From: an uncultured Erysipelotrichaceae bacterium
GTDB lineage: Bacteria; Bacillota_I; Bacilli_A; Erysipelotrichales; Coprobacillaceae
Assembly: GCA_900317015.1 (NCBI GenBank)
Contig: ONFH01000310.1
Coordinates: 1 to 28,770, forward strand
DNA length: 28,770 nucleotides
Direction of reading: 5' to 3'
In this document: piece by piece, positions 15,376-24,252 of the stretch
Position numbering within the stretch: position 1 is the first letter of the stretch
Layout of the letters: each line of letters begins with the position of its first letter
Made by a program: the position numbers and the translations under genes
The notes under the pieces: generated by a model
Told to the model about the DNA's origin: nothing
The model's database searches: none
The model's input: the letters and a program-made list of their open reading frames with translations, nothing else

Positions 15376-15963
15376 TTATAGATATTCCTTATAGAGGTCC
15401 TTATACTGAGGATCTACTTCTAATATTGCATTCATTCCCAAATAAAAAGCCTCACTAAAGCCATCGTTTTCCTTATCAATACACCACATCACTTCATATC
15501 CTGTAAATAAATGTGCCAATGCATCATACAATATTGCAGGATCACAGTGATTTTGAATCTCATTTTTTTCTTGAGCTTTCTTAATAATAATATGGCACAA
15601 TTTTGTCAAACTTTCTTGCATCTCAAAAGTCTTTCGGTTTTCCTTGAGATTGGCAATAAAGAGCTGACTTAATAAATCAAAGCCATATCTCTTAGTATCA
15701 TTAATAATCGTAGAAAAAATAATAAGAAGCTGCTGATAATGACTATCACTGTCTACTAAGCGATACGTATCATTCACAAGCTTTTCAATGGTTTGATCAT
15801 AAAAATCTAAAACAAGGTCTTCTTTTCCTTTAATGTATTTATAAAGAGTTGGCTTCGTAATATGCACTGCATCACAAATATCTTGAATCGTCACATTGTT
15901 ATAACCATTTTTTAAAAATAAATCGATGGCAGTTTTTTTGATTTCTTCTACATTAATTTTCAT
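15376..15963 (-). CDS. TetR/AcrR-family transcriptional regulator
   Basis: The protein is 195 residues. The N-terminal DNA-binding domain (about 1-50) shows the TetR pattern, with ITKPTLYKYIKGKEDL at 35-50 as turn and recognition helix. The remaining helical domain is divergent and would hold the ligand pocket and dimer interface. The ribosome site is AAGGAG, 8 nt before the ATG. It is divergently oriented from the ene-reductase/SDR operon, with 152 nt between the start codons, and a large palindrome lies downstream of that operon's promoter. Repression of the operon, relieved by a substrate-like ligand, is the natural inference. Confidence 0.9.
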   Translation of the reverse strand: MKINVEEIKKTAIDLFLKNGYNNVTIQDICDAVHITKPTLYKYIKGKEDLVLDFYDQTIEKLVNDTYRLVDSDSHYQQLLIIFSTIINDTKRYGFDLLSQLFIANLKENRKTFEMQESLTKLCHIIIKKAQEKNEIQNHCDPAILYDALAHLFTGYEVMWCIDKENDGFSEAFYLGMNAILEVDPQYKDLYKEYL

Positions 15964-16041
15964 AACTGAACTCCTTAGGCCTCATCATATCATAGAATTT
16001 ACTCATTTTGTTAAATAATTCACTTTAATTGATTGTAAGCG

Positions 16042-16069
16042 TTGACATCATCATTATAAGTTATATAAT
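16042..16069 (+). promoter_or_regulatory. Promoter of the ene-reductase/SDR operon
   Basis: Consensus TTGACA (16042-16047) and consensus TATAAT (16064-16069) are 16 nt apart. This strong promoter would need active repression, which fits the palindrome that starts 2 nt after the -10. Confidence 0.85.
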
Positions 16070-16070
16070 T

Positions 16071-16101
16071 TACTTGAGTTAAGTTTTTATTAACCCAAGT
16101 A
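16071..16101. promoter_or_regulatory. 31-bp palindromic operator, likely TetR-family site
   Basis: TACTTGAGTTAA (16071-16082) and TTAACCCAAGTA (16090-16101) are 12-bp arms with a single mismatch around a 7-nt centre. The site covers the expected transcription start, a typical repressor position. Binding by the adjacent TetR protein is inferred from gene arrangement. Confidence 0.7.
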
Positions 16102-16115
16102 CAAGGAGGTCTATT

Positions 16116-18032
16116 ATGGCAAGAGGGTTATTTGACAAAACGTATATTGGAAAAATGAAATTGAAGAATCGTATCTTTATGTCGCCAATGGGTACGACCG
16201 GTGAAGCCGATGGTGCTTATTGCAATGAAGGAATCGATTACTTTGAAGAACGTGCAAAAGGGGGAGCAGCTCTCATCATTACAGGTGCAAACGTTGTCTC
16301 TACGAAGTTTGAACCAAGACCATGTACAGAACTTTCAGATTTCCATCATGTAGAAAGATTAAATATGCTCATCGAAAGATGTCACGCTTATGGTGCAAAA
16401 GTATGTGTACAGTTGTCACCTGGTCTAGGTCGTCAGCAATTTACAGATCCATTCACACCACCATACAGTGCCGGGAGTGTTCCAGCATTCTGGTTCCCTA
16501 ACCTTATTTGTAAGCCATTTTCAAAAGATGATATTCATTATCTAGTAGAAAAAGTTGGTTATAGTGCATCACTAGCTGTCAATGCTGGTGCCGATTGTGT
16601 TGAATTACATGCTTATGGTGGATATCTCCTTGATCAGTTCCATTCAGTACAATGGAATAATAGAACTGATGAATATGGTGGTTCACTCGAAAATAGAATG
16701 CGTTTTACATTAGAATGTATTGAAGCTATCAAAAAGAATGTTCCTGCTGATATGCCAGTCCTTGTCAAATTCACTCCTCATCAGAGAGTCGAAGGATTCA
16801 GAACGATTGACGAAGGCATTGAAATGGCAAAAATTCTTGAAAAAGCTGGCGTAGATGCCTTACATGTCGACACAGGATGTTATGAAGAATGGTTCCAGGC
16901 AATTACCACTGTCTATAGTACGCCAGGTTTCAAGCTTGATGTTCAAAAAGCCATTAAAGATGTCGTAAGTGTTCCTGTTCTTGGTGATGGAAAATTAAAA
17001 GATCCGGCTGATGCAAGAAAAGCCATTGAAGATGGAATTCTTGATTATGTAGGTCTTGCTCATCAGATGTTAGCAGATCCTTATTGGCCAAAGAAAGTAA
17101 AGACACATCATGAAGAAGATATTGTCCCTTGTGTAGGCTGTAATGAATGTCTTTTAGCAGGGTTTAGCGGTAAACATTACTATTGTGCGGTCAACCCATT
17201 ATGTTATGCAGAAAAAGCTTATGCCTTATCAAAACCAGACGGAGAAAAGCGTAAAGTTCTGATCATCGGTGGTGGACCTGGTGGTATGATGGCAGCTATT
17301 ACAGCAAAGCGTCGTGGCTTCGATGCTGATCTTTATGAAGCAAGTGACAAACTTGGTGGAACATTATGGCCTGCAGGCGGACCTGATTTCAAAGAAGATG
17401 TCTTAAAGCTCATCACTTATTTAGAAACACAATGCCGTAAATTCAATGTCAATGTTCATCTTAATAGTCCAATCACTAAAGATAATATTCCTGATGGATA
17501 TGATAAAGTCATTTTAGCAACTGGCTCATCACCAGCTATGCCACCTATCCCTGGCATTGAAACAACAACTTTAGCAAGTGATTATTTAACACATAAAGCA
17601 GCAGTAGGTCAAAAAGTTGTCGTTATTGGAGCTGGTCTTGCCGGTACAGAATCAGCTTGCGATATTGCTGGTCATGGCGGAGAAGTAACTTTAGTCGAAA
17701 TGTGTCCAGATATTCTTTATACTGCTAACCATTGTTTAAATAATGATCAGCACTTAAGAAAGATGGTTAAAGATCGTGGCGTAAAGAAGGAAACTAATGC
17801 CAAAGTCACGAATATTACACCTACAAGTGTTACATTTGAAAGAGATGGCGAGACGATCACACTTACATGCGATACCGTTTTAAATGCTGTGGGATTTAAA
17901 CCTAATAATGCACTTGAAGACCTCTTAGAAGAAAAATATGACGAAGTTGCAGTAATTGGTGATGCAGTTGCACCAAGAAAAATCTTAACAGCTGTACATG
18001 AAGGCTATCATGCCATTCGTGTTATGGAATAG
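16116..18032 (+). CDS. FMN/FAD/Fe-S ene-reductase (2,4-dienoyl-CoA reductase/BaiCD-like, Old Yellow Enzyme family)
   Basis: This 638-residue multidomain flavoenzyme transfers hydride to a C=C bond conjugated to a carbonyl. Residues 1-330 form the Old Yellow Enzyme TIM barrel, with ELHAYGGYLLDQF (163-175) and RTDEYGGSLENR (183-194). A 4Fe-4S site follows at C339, C342, C345 and C357; the second gap is two residues, where E. coli FadH has three. The FAD-binding motif is GGGPGG (385-390). The NAD(P) motif is GAGLAG (505-510), and the C-terminal GD (615-616) belongs to the flavin site. Where E. coli FadH has HGAHGYL, this protein has HAYGGYL, so the active site differs. Relatives include 2-enoate reductases, BaiCD/BaiH and other steroid reductases of gut anaerobes, so a steroid, bile-acid or aromatic enoate substrate is possible but unproven. 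The ribosome site is AAGGAGGT. Confidence 0.9.
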   Translation: MARGLFDKTYIGKMKLKNRIFMSPMGTTGEADGAYCNEGIDYFEERAKGGAALIITGANVVSTKFEPRPCTELSDFHHVERLNMLIERCHAYGAKVCVQLSPGLGRQQFTDPFTPPYSAGSVPAFWFPNLICKPFSKDDIHYLVEKVGYSASLAVNAGADCVELHAYGGYLLDQFHSVQWNNRTDEYGGSLENRMRFTLECIEAIKKNVPADMPVLVKFTPHQRVEGFRTIDEGIEMAKILEKAGVDALHVDTGCYEEWFQAITTVYSTPGFKLDVQKAIKDVVSVPVLGDGKLKDPADARKAIEDGILDYVGLAHQMLADPYWPKKVKTHHEEDIVPCVGCNECLLAGFSGKHYYCAVNPLCYAEKAYALSKPDGEKRKVLIIGGGPGGMMAAITAKRRGFDADLYEASDKLGGTLWPAGGPDFKEDVLKLITYLETQCRKFNVNVHLNSPITKDNIPDGYDKVILATGSSPAMPPIPGIETTTLASDYLTHKAAVGQKVVVIGAGLAGTESACDIAGHGGEVTLVEMCPDILYTANHCLNNDQHLRKMVKDRGVKKETNAKVTNITPTSVTFERDGETITLTCDTVLNAVGFKPNNALEDLLEEKYDEVAVIGDAVAPRKILTAVHEGYHAIRVME

Positions 18033-18046
18033 AAAGGAACAAAATT

Positions 18047-18808
18047 ATGATCTCATTTGATTTAACAGGAAAAGTAGCAATCGTAACGGGTGCTTCAAGC
18101 GGTTTAGGCCAGCAGTTTGCCCGTGCTTTAAGTGAACAAGGATGTGACGTTGCCATTCTTGCAAGAAGAAAAGAACGTCTTGAAAAATTAGCCGAAGAAT
18201 TAAAAGCAAATGGACATGACGCATTACCAGTGACATGTGATGTTACAGATGAAGAGAGCATTAAAAATGCAGTCAAAACAGTCTTTGACCACTTTGGCCA
18301 CATTGATATTCTTGTCAATAATGCTGGTGTCGTAGAATATTCAAAAGGATTAGCTGATCATACAACAGCACAATGGGACAAAGTCTTAAATACTGACCTT
18401 AAAGGTGTCTTCCTAATGGGTAGAGAAGTTTCTAAAATTATGATGGAACAAAAGTCTGGCCGTATTATTAATATCGCTTCTGTCGGCGGTATTCAAGCTG
18501 GTCCATCACAAGTAAGTTACTTTGCAGCAAAAGGCGGAGTTGTCAATCTTACAAAAGCTATGGCAGGGGATCTTGCACCATATGGAATTCTTGTCAATGC
18601 AATTGCTCCAGGTGTCTATGATACAGAAATGACACATAATGACCTAGATGCTCCTGGTTCTTTAGTTCTTAAAAACAGAGTCGCTTTAAAACGTTTTGGT
18701 CGTGAAGGCGAAATGAATGGAGCCCTCATCTACTTTGCAAGTGATGCCTGCACATATACAACAGGTCAGCTTCTCGTCATTGATGGTGGCATGACAAGCA
18801 TGCTTTAA
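18047..18808 (+). CDS. Short-chain dehydrogenase/reductase
   Basis: The protein is 253 residues, a classical SDR. The cofactor motif is TGASSGLG (14-21), with NNAG at 91-94 and catalytic N115, S145, Y158 and K162. R40 and R41 after the second strand favour NADP(H) over NAD(H) (family rule). The start lies 14 nt after the ene-reductase stop with its own AAAGGAA site, so the two are coexpressed. An alcohol/ketone interconversion on the same molecule that the ene-reductase acts on would make a coherent pathway, as with hydroxysteroid dehydrogenases next to BaiCD-type enzymes. Gluconate 5-dehydrogenase-like and 3-oxoacyl reductase-like members of the same family are alternatives. Confidence 0.92.
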   Translation: MISFDLTGKVAIVTGASSGLGQQFARALSEQGCDVAILARRKERLEKLAEELKANGHDALPVTCDVTDEESIKNAVKTVFDHFGHIDILVNNAGVVEYSKGLADHTTAQWDKVLNTDLKGVFLMGREVSKIMMEQKSGRIINIASVGGIQAGPSQVSYFAAKGGVVNLTKAMAGDLAPYGILVNAIAPGVYDTEMTHNDLDAPGSLVLKNRVALKRFGREGEMNGALIYFASDACTYTTGQLLVIDGGMTSML

Positions 18809-18826
18809 TAATATTTGTTTTAATAA

Positions 18827-18930
18827 AAGTTGATGATGTTAAGCTTTGACAATAATACGATCTTTCATATCTTTTCCATTTTCATAGAAAATGATTTCTC
18901 CCTCCGAGAACAAAGACTGATCATCAACTT
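18827..18930. repeat. 11-bp inverted repeat enclosing 82 nt between the SDR gene and atpC
   Basis: AAGTTGATGAT (18827-18837) faces its exact complement at 18920-18930. On the minus strand the interval contains an open frame of 29 codons (18839-18928) that reads like protein, including GEIIFYENGKDMKDRIIVKA, but has no ATG start and lies beyond the atp operon terminator. It could be a gene remnant or a structured RNA. Confidence 0.4.
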
Positions 18931-18934
18931 ATAA

Positions 18935-18965
18935 ATAAAGGACTGTCGCGCTGACAGTCCTTTAT
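18935..18965. terminator. Terminator at the end of the ATP synthase operon
   Basis: A long perfect stem (about 13 bp, 18935-18947 with 18953-18965, loop of 5) lies just after the atpC stop. T-rich but interrupted tails occur on both sides (TTTATTTAT on the minus strand), so it may also stop transcripts coming from the SDR gene. Confidence 0.8.
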
Positions 18966-18967
18966 AT

Positions 18968-19372
18968 TTATTTCATATTTTTTACTTCTTCACGAACAAG
19001 TGCTTTCTTTAAAGCTAATTCAGCTCTCTTGATATCCACTTCTTCACTATGAGAAGCTAAACGTTTACGAGCACGCTTTTCAGCTTCTTGAGCTCGTTTA
19101 AGATCGATATCTTCCTGAGATTCAATCGTATTTGCAATTAAAGTAACCACATTTTCAGCAGAGACATATAAGAAACCTCCACCAACCGCAAATTCATACT
19201 TTTTATTATCAACACGATAATTCATCTCAGATACCTGTACACCTGTAGCAAGAGGAATATGATGAGCCATAATACCCATATAGTCATCAGTTGCTCTGAA
19301 ATTAATAATATCAGCTTCTTCGTCTCGGTAGGTTCCTTCAGGTGTGACGATCTTTAAGCGAAATTTACTCAT
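18968..19372 (-). CDS. atpC: ATP synthase F1 subunit epsilon
   Basis: Central-stalk subunit that joins gamma to the c-ring and can inhibit ATP hydrolysis. The 134-residue protein has the N-terminal beta-sandwich (1-85, with TPEG at 10-13 and GGGFLYV at about 63-69) and the C-terminal helical pair rich in Arg, Lys, Ala and Glu (90-134). Its ATG overlaps the last 8 nt of atpD and has no good ribosome site of its own, so it is probably translated by coupling. It is the last gene of the operon. Confidence 0.96.
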   Translation of the reverse strand: MSKFRLKIVTPEGTYRDEEADIINFRATDDYMGIMAHHIPLATGVQVSEMNYRVDNKKYEFAVGGGFLYVSAENVVTLIANTIESQEDIDLKRAQEAEKRARKRLASHSEEVDIKRAELALKKALVREEVKNMK

Positions 19373-20768
19373 TCTTTAAGGTTTCTGCTTTCTTGGCAGC
19401 TTCTTCAATAGTACCTACGTTATGGAAAGCTGCTTCTGGAAGATCATCCCATTTACCTTCAAGAATTTCCTTGAAGCCTTTTACAGTATCTTCAACATGG
19501 ACGTATTTACCATCCAAGCCTGTGAACTGAGAAGCGACAGTAAATGGCTGAGATAAGAAGTTACGTACACGTCTTGCACGTGCTACAGTCTGCTTATCTT
19601 CATCACTTAATTCATCCATACCTAAGATTGCAATGATATCCTGTAATTCCTGATATCTCTGCAAGATCTGCTGTACACCATGAGCAACTTCATAATGTTC
19701 CTTACCAACAATGTTTGGATCCAAGCCACGAGATGATGAGTTCAATGGATCTACGGCAGGGTAGATACCTAAAGCGGCAATTGAACGATCAAGAACGACT
19801 CTGGCATCCAAGTGTGTAAATGTTGTTGCTGGAGCTGGGTCAGTTAAGTCATCGGCAGGGACATAAACGGCCTGTACTGATGTGATAGAACCCTTCTTAG
19901 TAGAAGTAATACGTTCCTGTAACTGTCCCATTTCAGTTGCTAATGTTGGCTGGTAACCAGCCTGAGATGGTACACGACCAAGTAAGGCAGATACTTCGGA
20001 ACCAGCCTGAGTGAAACGGAAGATATTATCAATGAATAATAATACATCCTGGCCCTGTTCATCACGGAAATATTCAGCCATTGTTAAACCAGTTAAAGCA
20101 ACTCTAAGTCTTGCTCCTGGTGGTTCATTCATCTGACCAAAGACAAGTGTTGTCTTATTCAATACGCCAGATTCTTTCATTTCATAGTAAAGGTCATTAC
20201 CTTCACGTGAACGTTCGCCGACACCAGCGAAAACAGATAAACCATTATGTTCTGTTGCGATGTTATTGATGAATTCCTGAATTAATACGGTCTTACCAAC
20301 ACCGGCACCACCGAATAGACCAATTTTACCACCCTTAATGAATGGACATAACAAGTCTACGACTTTAATACCTGTTTCAAGAATTTCAGTTTCTGTTCTT
20401 TGTTCTGCATATGTTGGAGCAGCTCTGTGGATCGGCATATGCTTTGCGTCATTTAATTCTTCCTTGCCGTCAATAGCATGACCTAAGACATTGAACATTC
20501 TGCCTAAAGTTTCATTGCCAACAGGGACACTGATTGGTGCACCTGTATCAACGGCATCCATCTGTCTTGTTAAACCATCAGTAGAGCCCAAGGCGATACA
20601 ACGTACAACGTCATCGCCAATATGTTGAGCAACTTCCAATACCAATTCTTCACCATGGTTATCAATCTTAATGGCAGTATTGATTTCTGGCAAGTCTTTA
20701 ACGCTATCGAACTGAATATCGACAACTGGACCTTTGGCACTGATGATCTTACCAATATTCTTAGACAT
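19365..20768 (-). CDS. atpD: ATP synthase F1 subunit beta
   Basis: Catalytic subunit of F1. The 467-residue protein has Walker A GGAGVGKT at 153-160, the catalytic glutamate in GERSREGND, the Walker B region DVLLFIDNIFR, the ATP synthase alpha/beta signature PAVDPLNSSSR and a DELSDED variant of the DELSEED lever. The ribosome site is AAGGAGGTG, 6 nt before the ATG, the strongest among the F1 genes, which fits the need for three copies per enzyme. The intergenic gap from atpG is 11 nt. Confidence 0.98.
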   Translation of the reverse strand: MSKNIGKIISAKGPVVDIQFDSVKDLPEINTAIKIDNHGEELVLEVAQHIGDDVVRCIALGSTDGLTRQMDAVDTGAPISVPVGNETLGRMFNVLGHAIDGKEELNDAKHMPIHRAAPTYAEQRTETEILETGIKVVDLLCPFIKGGKIGLFGGAGVGKTVLIQEFINNIATEHNGLSVFAGVGERSREGNDLYYEMKESGVLNKTTLVFGQMNEPPGARLRVALTGLTMAEYFRDEQGQDVLLFIDNIFRFTQAGSEVSALLGRVPSQAGYQPTLATEMGQLQERITSTKKGSITSVQAVYVPADDLTDPAPATTFTHLDARVVLDRSIAALGIYPAVDPLNSSSRGLDPNIVGKEHYEVAHGVQQILQRYQELQDIIAILGMDELSDEDKQTVARARRVRNFLSQPFTVASQFTGLDGKYVHVEDTVKGFKEILEGKWDDLPEAAFHNVGTIEEAAKKAETLKNE

Positions 20769-20779
20769 ATGGCACCTCC

Positions 20780-21649
20780 TTAATTATTTCCTGCATTTGC
20801 ACCAGACACGATTTCATTAACTTCATTAGTGATCTGCGTCTGACGTGCTTTGTTATATTTCAATCTTAAATTATCAGTTAATTCCTGGGCATTATCTGTA
20901 GCGTTTTCCATTGAAGTTCTACGTGAAGCATTTTCACTTGTTACTGATTCTACTAAGTAACCAAAAATAACACCTTGTAAATACATAGGAATTAAAGCAC
21001 CTAAAACTTCTTCTGGAGAAGGTTCAAATAATGTCAGCTTATGTAAACCTTTTTCTTCTTTCTTCTTTTCAAGATTTGAAGTCTCAACTGGCAACAGCTG
21101 TACAACTCTTGGAGTAAACGTAATATTATTAACAAATTCAGTATAAAGAATATAGATGTTTTTAATCTTCTTTTCTTTATACCCTTCCATCAAATGATTT
21201 GTTAAACGGATAACATCATTAAATTCAAGAGTTGAATTTAAGTTGACATAATCATTATTTACTTCATTGTTCGTATGATTTTTATAATAATGTTCTCCCT
21301 TAGAGCCAATGACATAAACCAAAGCATCATCGTTGATTTCTTCTTCGCTCTTCTTGAACACATTTGCATTATAAGCACCACATAAACCTAAGCTAGAAGT
21401 GATGACAATGTAGACATCTTTGCCAGTATTGTTGACTTTAAGAAATGGTGAATCAACCTGACCCTTACACGTTTCAAGAATCTCAGCACATGTTTCTCTA
21501 ACCTGTGAGTAATAAGGTTTAGAAGCATCGAGTCTTTTACGAGTCTTCATCAATTTAGAAGATGCGACAAGTTCCATAGCCTTCGTAATCTTCATAGTTG
21601 ATTCAACAGATTTCATACGGCGCTTGATCGCCTGCATCTGTCCAGCCAT
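20780..21649 (-). CDS. atpG: ATP synthase F1 subunit gamma
   Basis: Rotating shaft of F1. The 289-residue protein has the long N-terminal helix with IKRRMKSVESTMKITKAMELVASSK and the C-terminal helix ASRRTSMENATDNAQELTDNLRLKYNKARQ-type signature that form the coiled coil inside alpha3beta3. The central region (about 75-200) has the Rossmann-like fold containing ITSSLGLCGAYN. It starts 6 nt after the atpA stop. Confidence 0.97.
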   Translation of the reverse strand: MAGQMQAIKRRMKSVESTMKITKAMELVASSKLMKTRKRLDASKPYYSQVRETCAEILETCKGQVDSPFLKVNNTGKDVYIVITSSLGLCGAYNANVFKKSEEEINDDALVYVIGSKGEHYYKNHTNNEVNNDYVNLNSTLEFNDVIRLTNHLMEGYKEKKIKNIYILYTEFVNNITFTPRVVQLLPVETSNLEKKKEEKGLHKLTLFEPSPEEVLGALIPMYLQGVIFGYLVESVTSENASRRTSMENATDNAQELTDNLRLKYNKARQTQITNEVNEIVSGANAGNN

Positions 21650-21655
21650 AAGTCA

Positions 21656-23179
21656 TTACCCTGCTTTCTGAAGTTTTTCGAACTGTTCTACATAAGCTTG
21701 CATTGCAGTTTTTAAGTTAGCAATTAAAGTATCAGATAAAGCTTTCTTTTCATTGATTTCCTTAATATATTCAGGATGATGAGCCTGGATATTTTCTACA
21801 AGGCCTTCCATGAAGTCAGCAATCTTGTCAACTTTAACAGTCTTTGTAAAGCCATACTTTAACGCAAATAACGTTAAGACCATAGCTTCAACGCTACGTG
21901 GTGAATACTGTGGCTGTACTAAAGCAGCACGAATTCTTTCACCTTTTTCAATGACAGCCTTTGTTTCTTCATCCAAGTCAGAACCAAACTGAGCGAATGA
22001 CTGCATTTCTTCATACTGAGCTAATTCATATTTCAAAGTTGAAGAAACCTGCTTCATTGCTTTGATCTGGGCAGCTGACCCTACACGTGATACAGATAAC
22101 CCTGTATCAATGGCAGGTCTGAAACCAGAGTTAAATAGATCCTGCTGTAAGAAGATCTGACCATCAGTGATAGAAATAACGTTTGTTGGGATATAAGCTG
22201 AAATATCGCCAGCCTGCGTTTCGATAATAGGGAGGGCAGTAATTGAACCACCGCCATTTTCTTTATTCAATTTACAAGATCTTTCAAGTAATCTTGAATG
22301 TAAGTAGAAGACATCACCTGGATAAGCTTCACGTCCTGGTGGTCTCTTTAATAATAACGATAATGTACGATAAGCTACGGCATGTTTACTTAAATCATCA
22401 TAAACGATCAAAACATCCTTACCTTGTTCTAGCCATTCTTCACCAATTGCACATCCAGCATAAGGAGCGATGTACTGAACTGGTGCTAATTCAGAAGCAG
22501 AAGCACTAACGACAGTTGTATAATCCATAGCGCCGCCATCTTTTAATCTCTGAACGACCTGAGCAACTGTTGAGTTTTTCTGACCGATTGCAACATAAAT
22601 ACAGTAAACATCTTGACCTTTCTGGTTTAAGATCGTATCAACTGCAATTGCAGTTTTACCAGTCTGTCTATCACCAATGATCAACTCACGCTGACCACGT
22701 CCGATAGGGATGATGGCATCGATTGTAGTAATACCTGTCTGTAATGGCGTATCAACTGATTTTCTTGTCATTACACCAGGAGCGATTCTTTCAATTGGTC
22801 TTGTTTTTGATGTATGAATTTCACCCTGGCCATCGATAGCCTGACCTAAAGGGTTAACGACACGTCCTAATAATTCATCACCGACAGCAACTTCCATGAT
22901 TCTGCCAGTTCTACGAACTTCGTCGCCTTCTTTGATATCATCAGAATTACCTAAAAGTGTGACACCGACACTATCTTCATCAAGGTTCATGACCATCCCA
23001 TATACTTCATGAGGGAATTCGATTAATTCACCAAGCATGGCATTGTCCAAACCATGAATAACAGAAACACCGTCACCAACAGTCATAACTGTACCGACGT
23101 CTTTCTGTTCAATGACGTTATCATAATGCTTGATCTGCTCTTTGATCAAAGCACTGATCTCATCTGGTCTTAAACTCAC
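21656..23179 (-). CDS. atpA: ATP synthase F1 subunit alpha
   Basis: Regulatory nucleotide-binding subunit of F1. It is 507 residues from a GTG start at 23179. The frame is open three codons further to a GTG at 23188 that overlaps atpH, but that GTG lies within the AGGTG ribosome site, whereas the GTG at 23179 is 7 nt from it and gives the usual N-terminus (MSLRPDEIS). Walker A is GDRQTGKT at 169-176, and the alpha/beta signature PAIDTGLSVSRVGS is present. With this start it lies 5 nt after the atpH stop. Confidence 0.97.
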   Translation of the reverse strand: MSLRPDEISALIKEQIKHYDNVIEQKDVGTVMTVGDGVSVIHGLDNAMLGELIEFPHEVYGMVMNLDEDSVGVTLLGNSDDIKEGDEVRRTGRIMEVAVGDELLGRVVNPLGQAIDGQGEIHTSKTRPIERIAPGVMTRKSVDTPLQTGITTIDAIIPIGRGQRELIIGDRQTGKTAIAVDTILNQKGQDVYCIYVAIGQKNSTVAQVVQRLKDGGAMDYTTVVSASASELAPVQYIAPYAGCAIGEEWLEQGKDVLIVYDDLSKHAVAYRTLSLLLKRPPGREAYPGDVFYLHSRLLERSCKLNKENGGGSITALPIIETQAGDISAYIPTNVISITDGQIFLQQDLFNSGFRPAIDTGLSVSRVGSAAQIKAMKQVSSTLKYELAQYEEMQSFAQFGSDLDEETKAVIEKGERIRAALVQPQYSPRSVEAMVLTLFALKYGFTKTVKVDKIADFMEGLVENIQAHHPEYIKEINEKKALSDTLIANLKTAMQAYVEQFEKLQKAG

Positions 23180-23184
23180 ACTAT

Positions 23185-23724
23185 TCACCTACTTTCTAAA
23201 AGCTCTTCTTTAAGCTTTTCAACTTTAGTTTTAATTGAGTCATCATAGACTCTATTGTTGATCTGAACACGGATACCACCAATTAATCCAGTATCAACAA
23301 TTTGGCGAAGAACGATCGTCTTATTTTCTTTCTTACTGATAGCCTGTTCAATAGACTTCAGCTGTTCATCACTTAAACGATAAGCGGTATAAACGATACC
23401 TTCTTCAATCCCAAGCTTCTTATTGCTCATTGCAATAAAGCTTCGACAAATATCACGAATATAATGAACTCTTCTCTTCTTAATGATTAATTTGAGAAAG
23501 TTTAATACATAAGGATGTACTGATGATGCAAAAGCTTCATCAAGAATCTTATTCTTATCATCATCAGGTACTAAAACATGCGAGAAGAACTGAACAAATG
23601 ATGGATTACTTTCAATGACCTCATCTACTAACTTCATATCATCTAAGTAAGCAGTAAGGGCATTTTCTTCTTGCGCTAACGAGAATAAAGATTCAGCGTA
23701 GCGATCTGCGACCTGACTATCCAT
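23185..23724 (-). CDS. atpH: ATP synthase F1 subunit delta
   Basis: Peripheral-stalk protein linking the b dimer to the top of F1. The 179-residue length is typical. The N-terminal helical bundle starts with VADRYAESLFSLAQEE, the family's A-x-x-Y-A-x-x-L pattern, and the C-terminal region has the DTGLIGGIRVQINNRVYDDSI motif with the conserved G-G-x-x-x-x-x-x-x-x-x-D-x-S pattern. It starts 3 nt after the atpF stop with only a weak AAGG site, so translation is probably coupled. Confidence 0.96.
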   Translation of the reverse strand: MDSQVADRYAESLFSLAQEENALTAYLDDMKLVDEVIESNPSFVQFFSHVLVPDDDKNKILDEAFASSVHPYVLNFLKLIIKKRRVHYIRDICRSFIAMSNKKLGIEEGIVYTAYRLSDEQLKSIEQAISKKENKTIVLRQIVDTGLIGGIRVQINNRVYDDSIKTKVEKLKEELLESR

Positions 23725-23727
23725 AAA

Positions 23728-24228
23728 TTAGTTCACGACCTTATCTACGAAATCCTTAACCATTTCATCATTTGTTGCCGCATCCATTTGTTTATTCATG
23801 ATCTTTTCTGCTACCTGAGTAGCAATGTCAACAATTTCGCCCTTCATCTCAGCACGAGCCTGAGCTTTTTCAGCAGCAATTTCTTCCTCTGCCTGAGCGA
23901 TTTTCTTACGTGCCTGTTCATTAGCAGAATCCACAATCCTCTGCTTTTCCTTGTTGGCATCATCTTTAGCCATATCAATAATGTCATGATACTGTTTTGC
24001 AGATTCACGGGCCTGCTTTTCACTTTCATCTAAGAAAGTCTGAGCTTGGTCACGCATCGTCTGAGCATCATTAATATTCTTTTCAATAGCATCTGCTCTC
24101 TTGTGTAAGAAATTCAAAACATAGTTCCATGCGAATTTTCTAAAGATCAGCAGTAAGATGCCAGTAGAAATAAGCTGCACAATGATTGTGGTCCAGTTTG
24201 GCATTAGCTTTAATTCAATATCTGGCAT
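23728..24228 (-). CDS. atpF: ATP synthase Fo subunit b
   Basis: Peripheral-stalk subunit. The 166-residue protein has one membrane helix at about 12-30, then a long charged helix with Ala/Glu/Lys/Gln-rich coiled-coil repeats (about 40-150) that forms the dimer. The ribosome site is AAGGAGG. Its position between atpE and atpH is standard. A single b gene indicates a b homodimer. Confidence 0.95.
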   Translation of the reverse strand: MPDIELKLMPNWTTIIVQLISTGILLLIFRKFAWNYVLNFLHKRADAIEKNINDAQTMRDQAQTFLDESEKQARESAKQYHDIIDMAKDDANKEKQRIVDSANEQARKKIAQAEEEIAAEKAQARAEMKGEIVDIATQVAEKIMNKQMDAATNDEMVKDFVDKVVN

Positions 24229-24252
24229 TGCAGTTCCTCCTTAGCAAATGAA

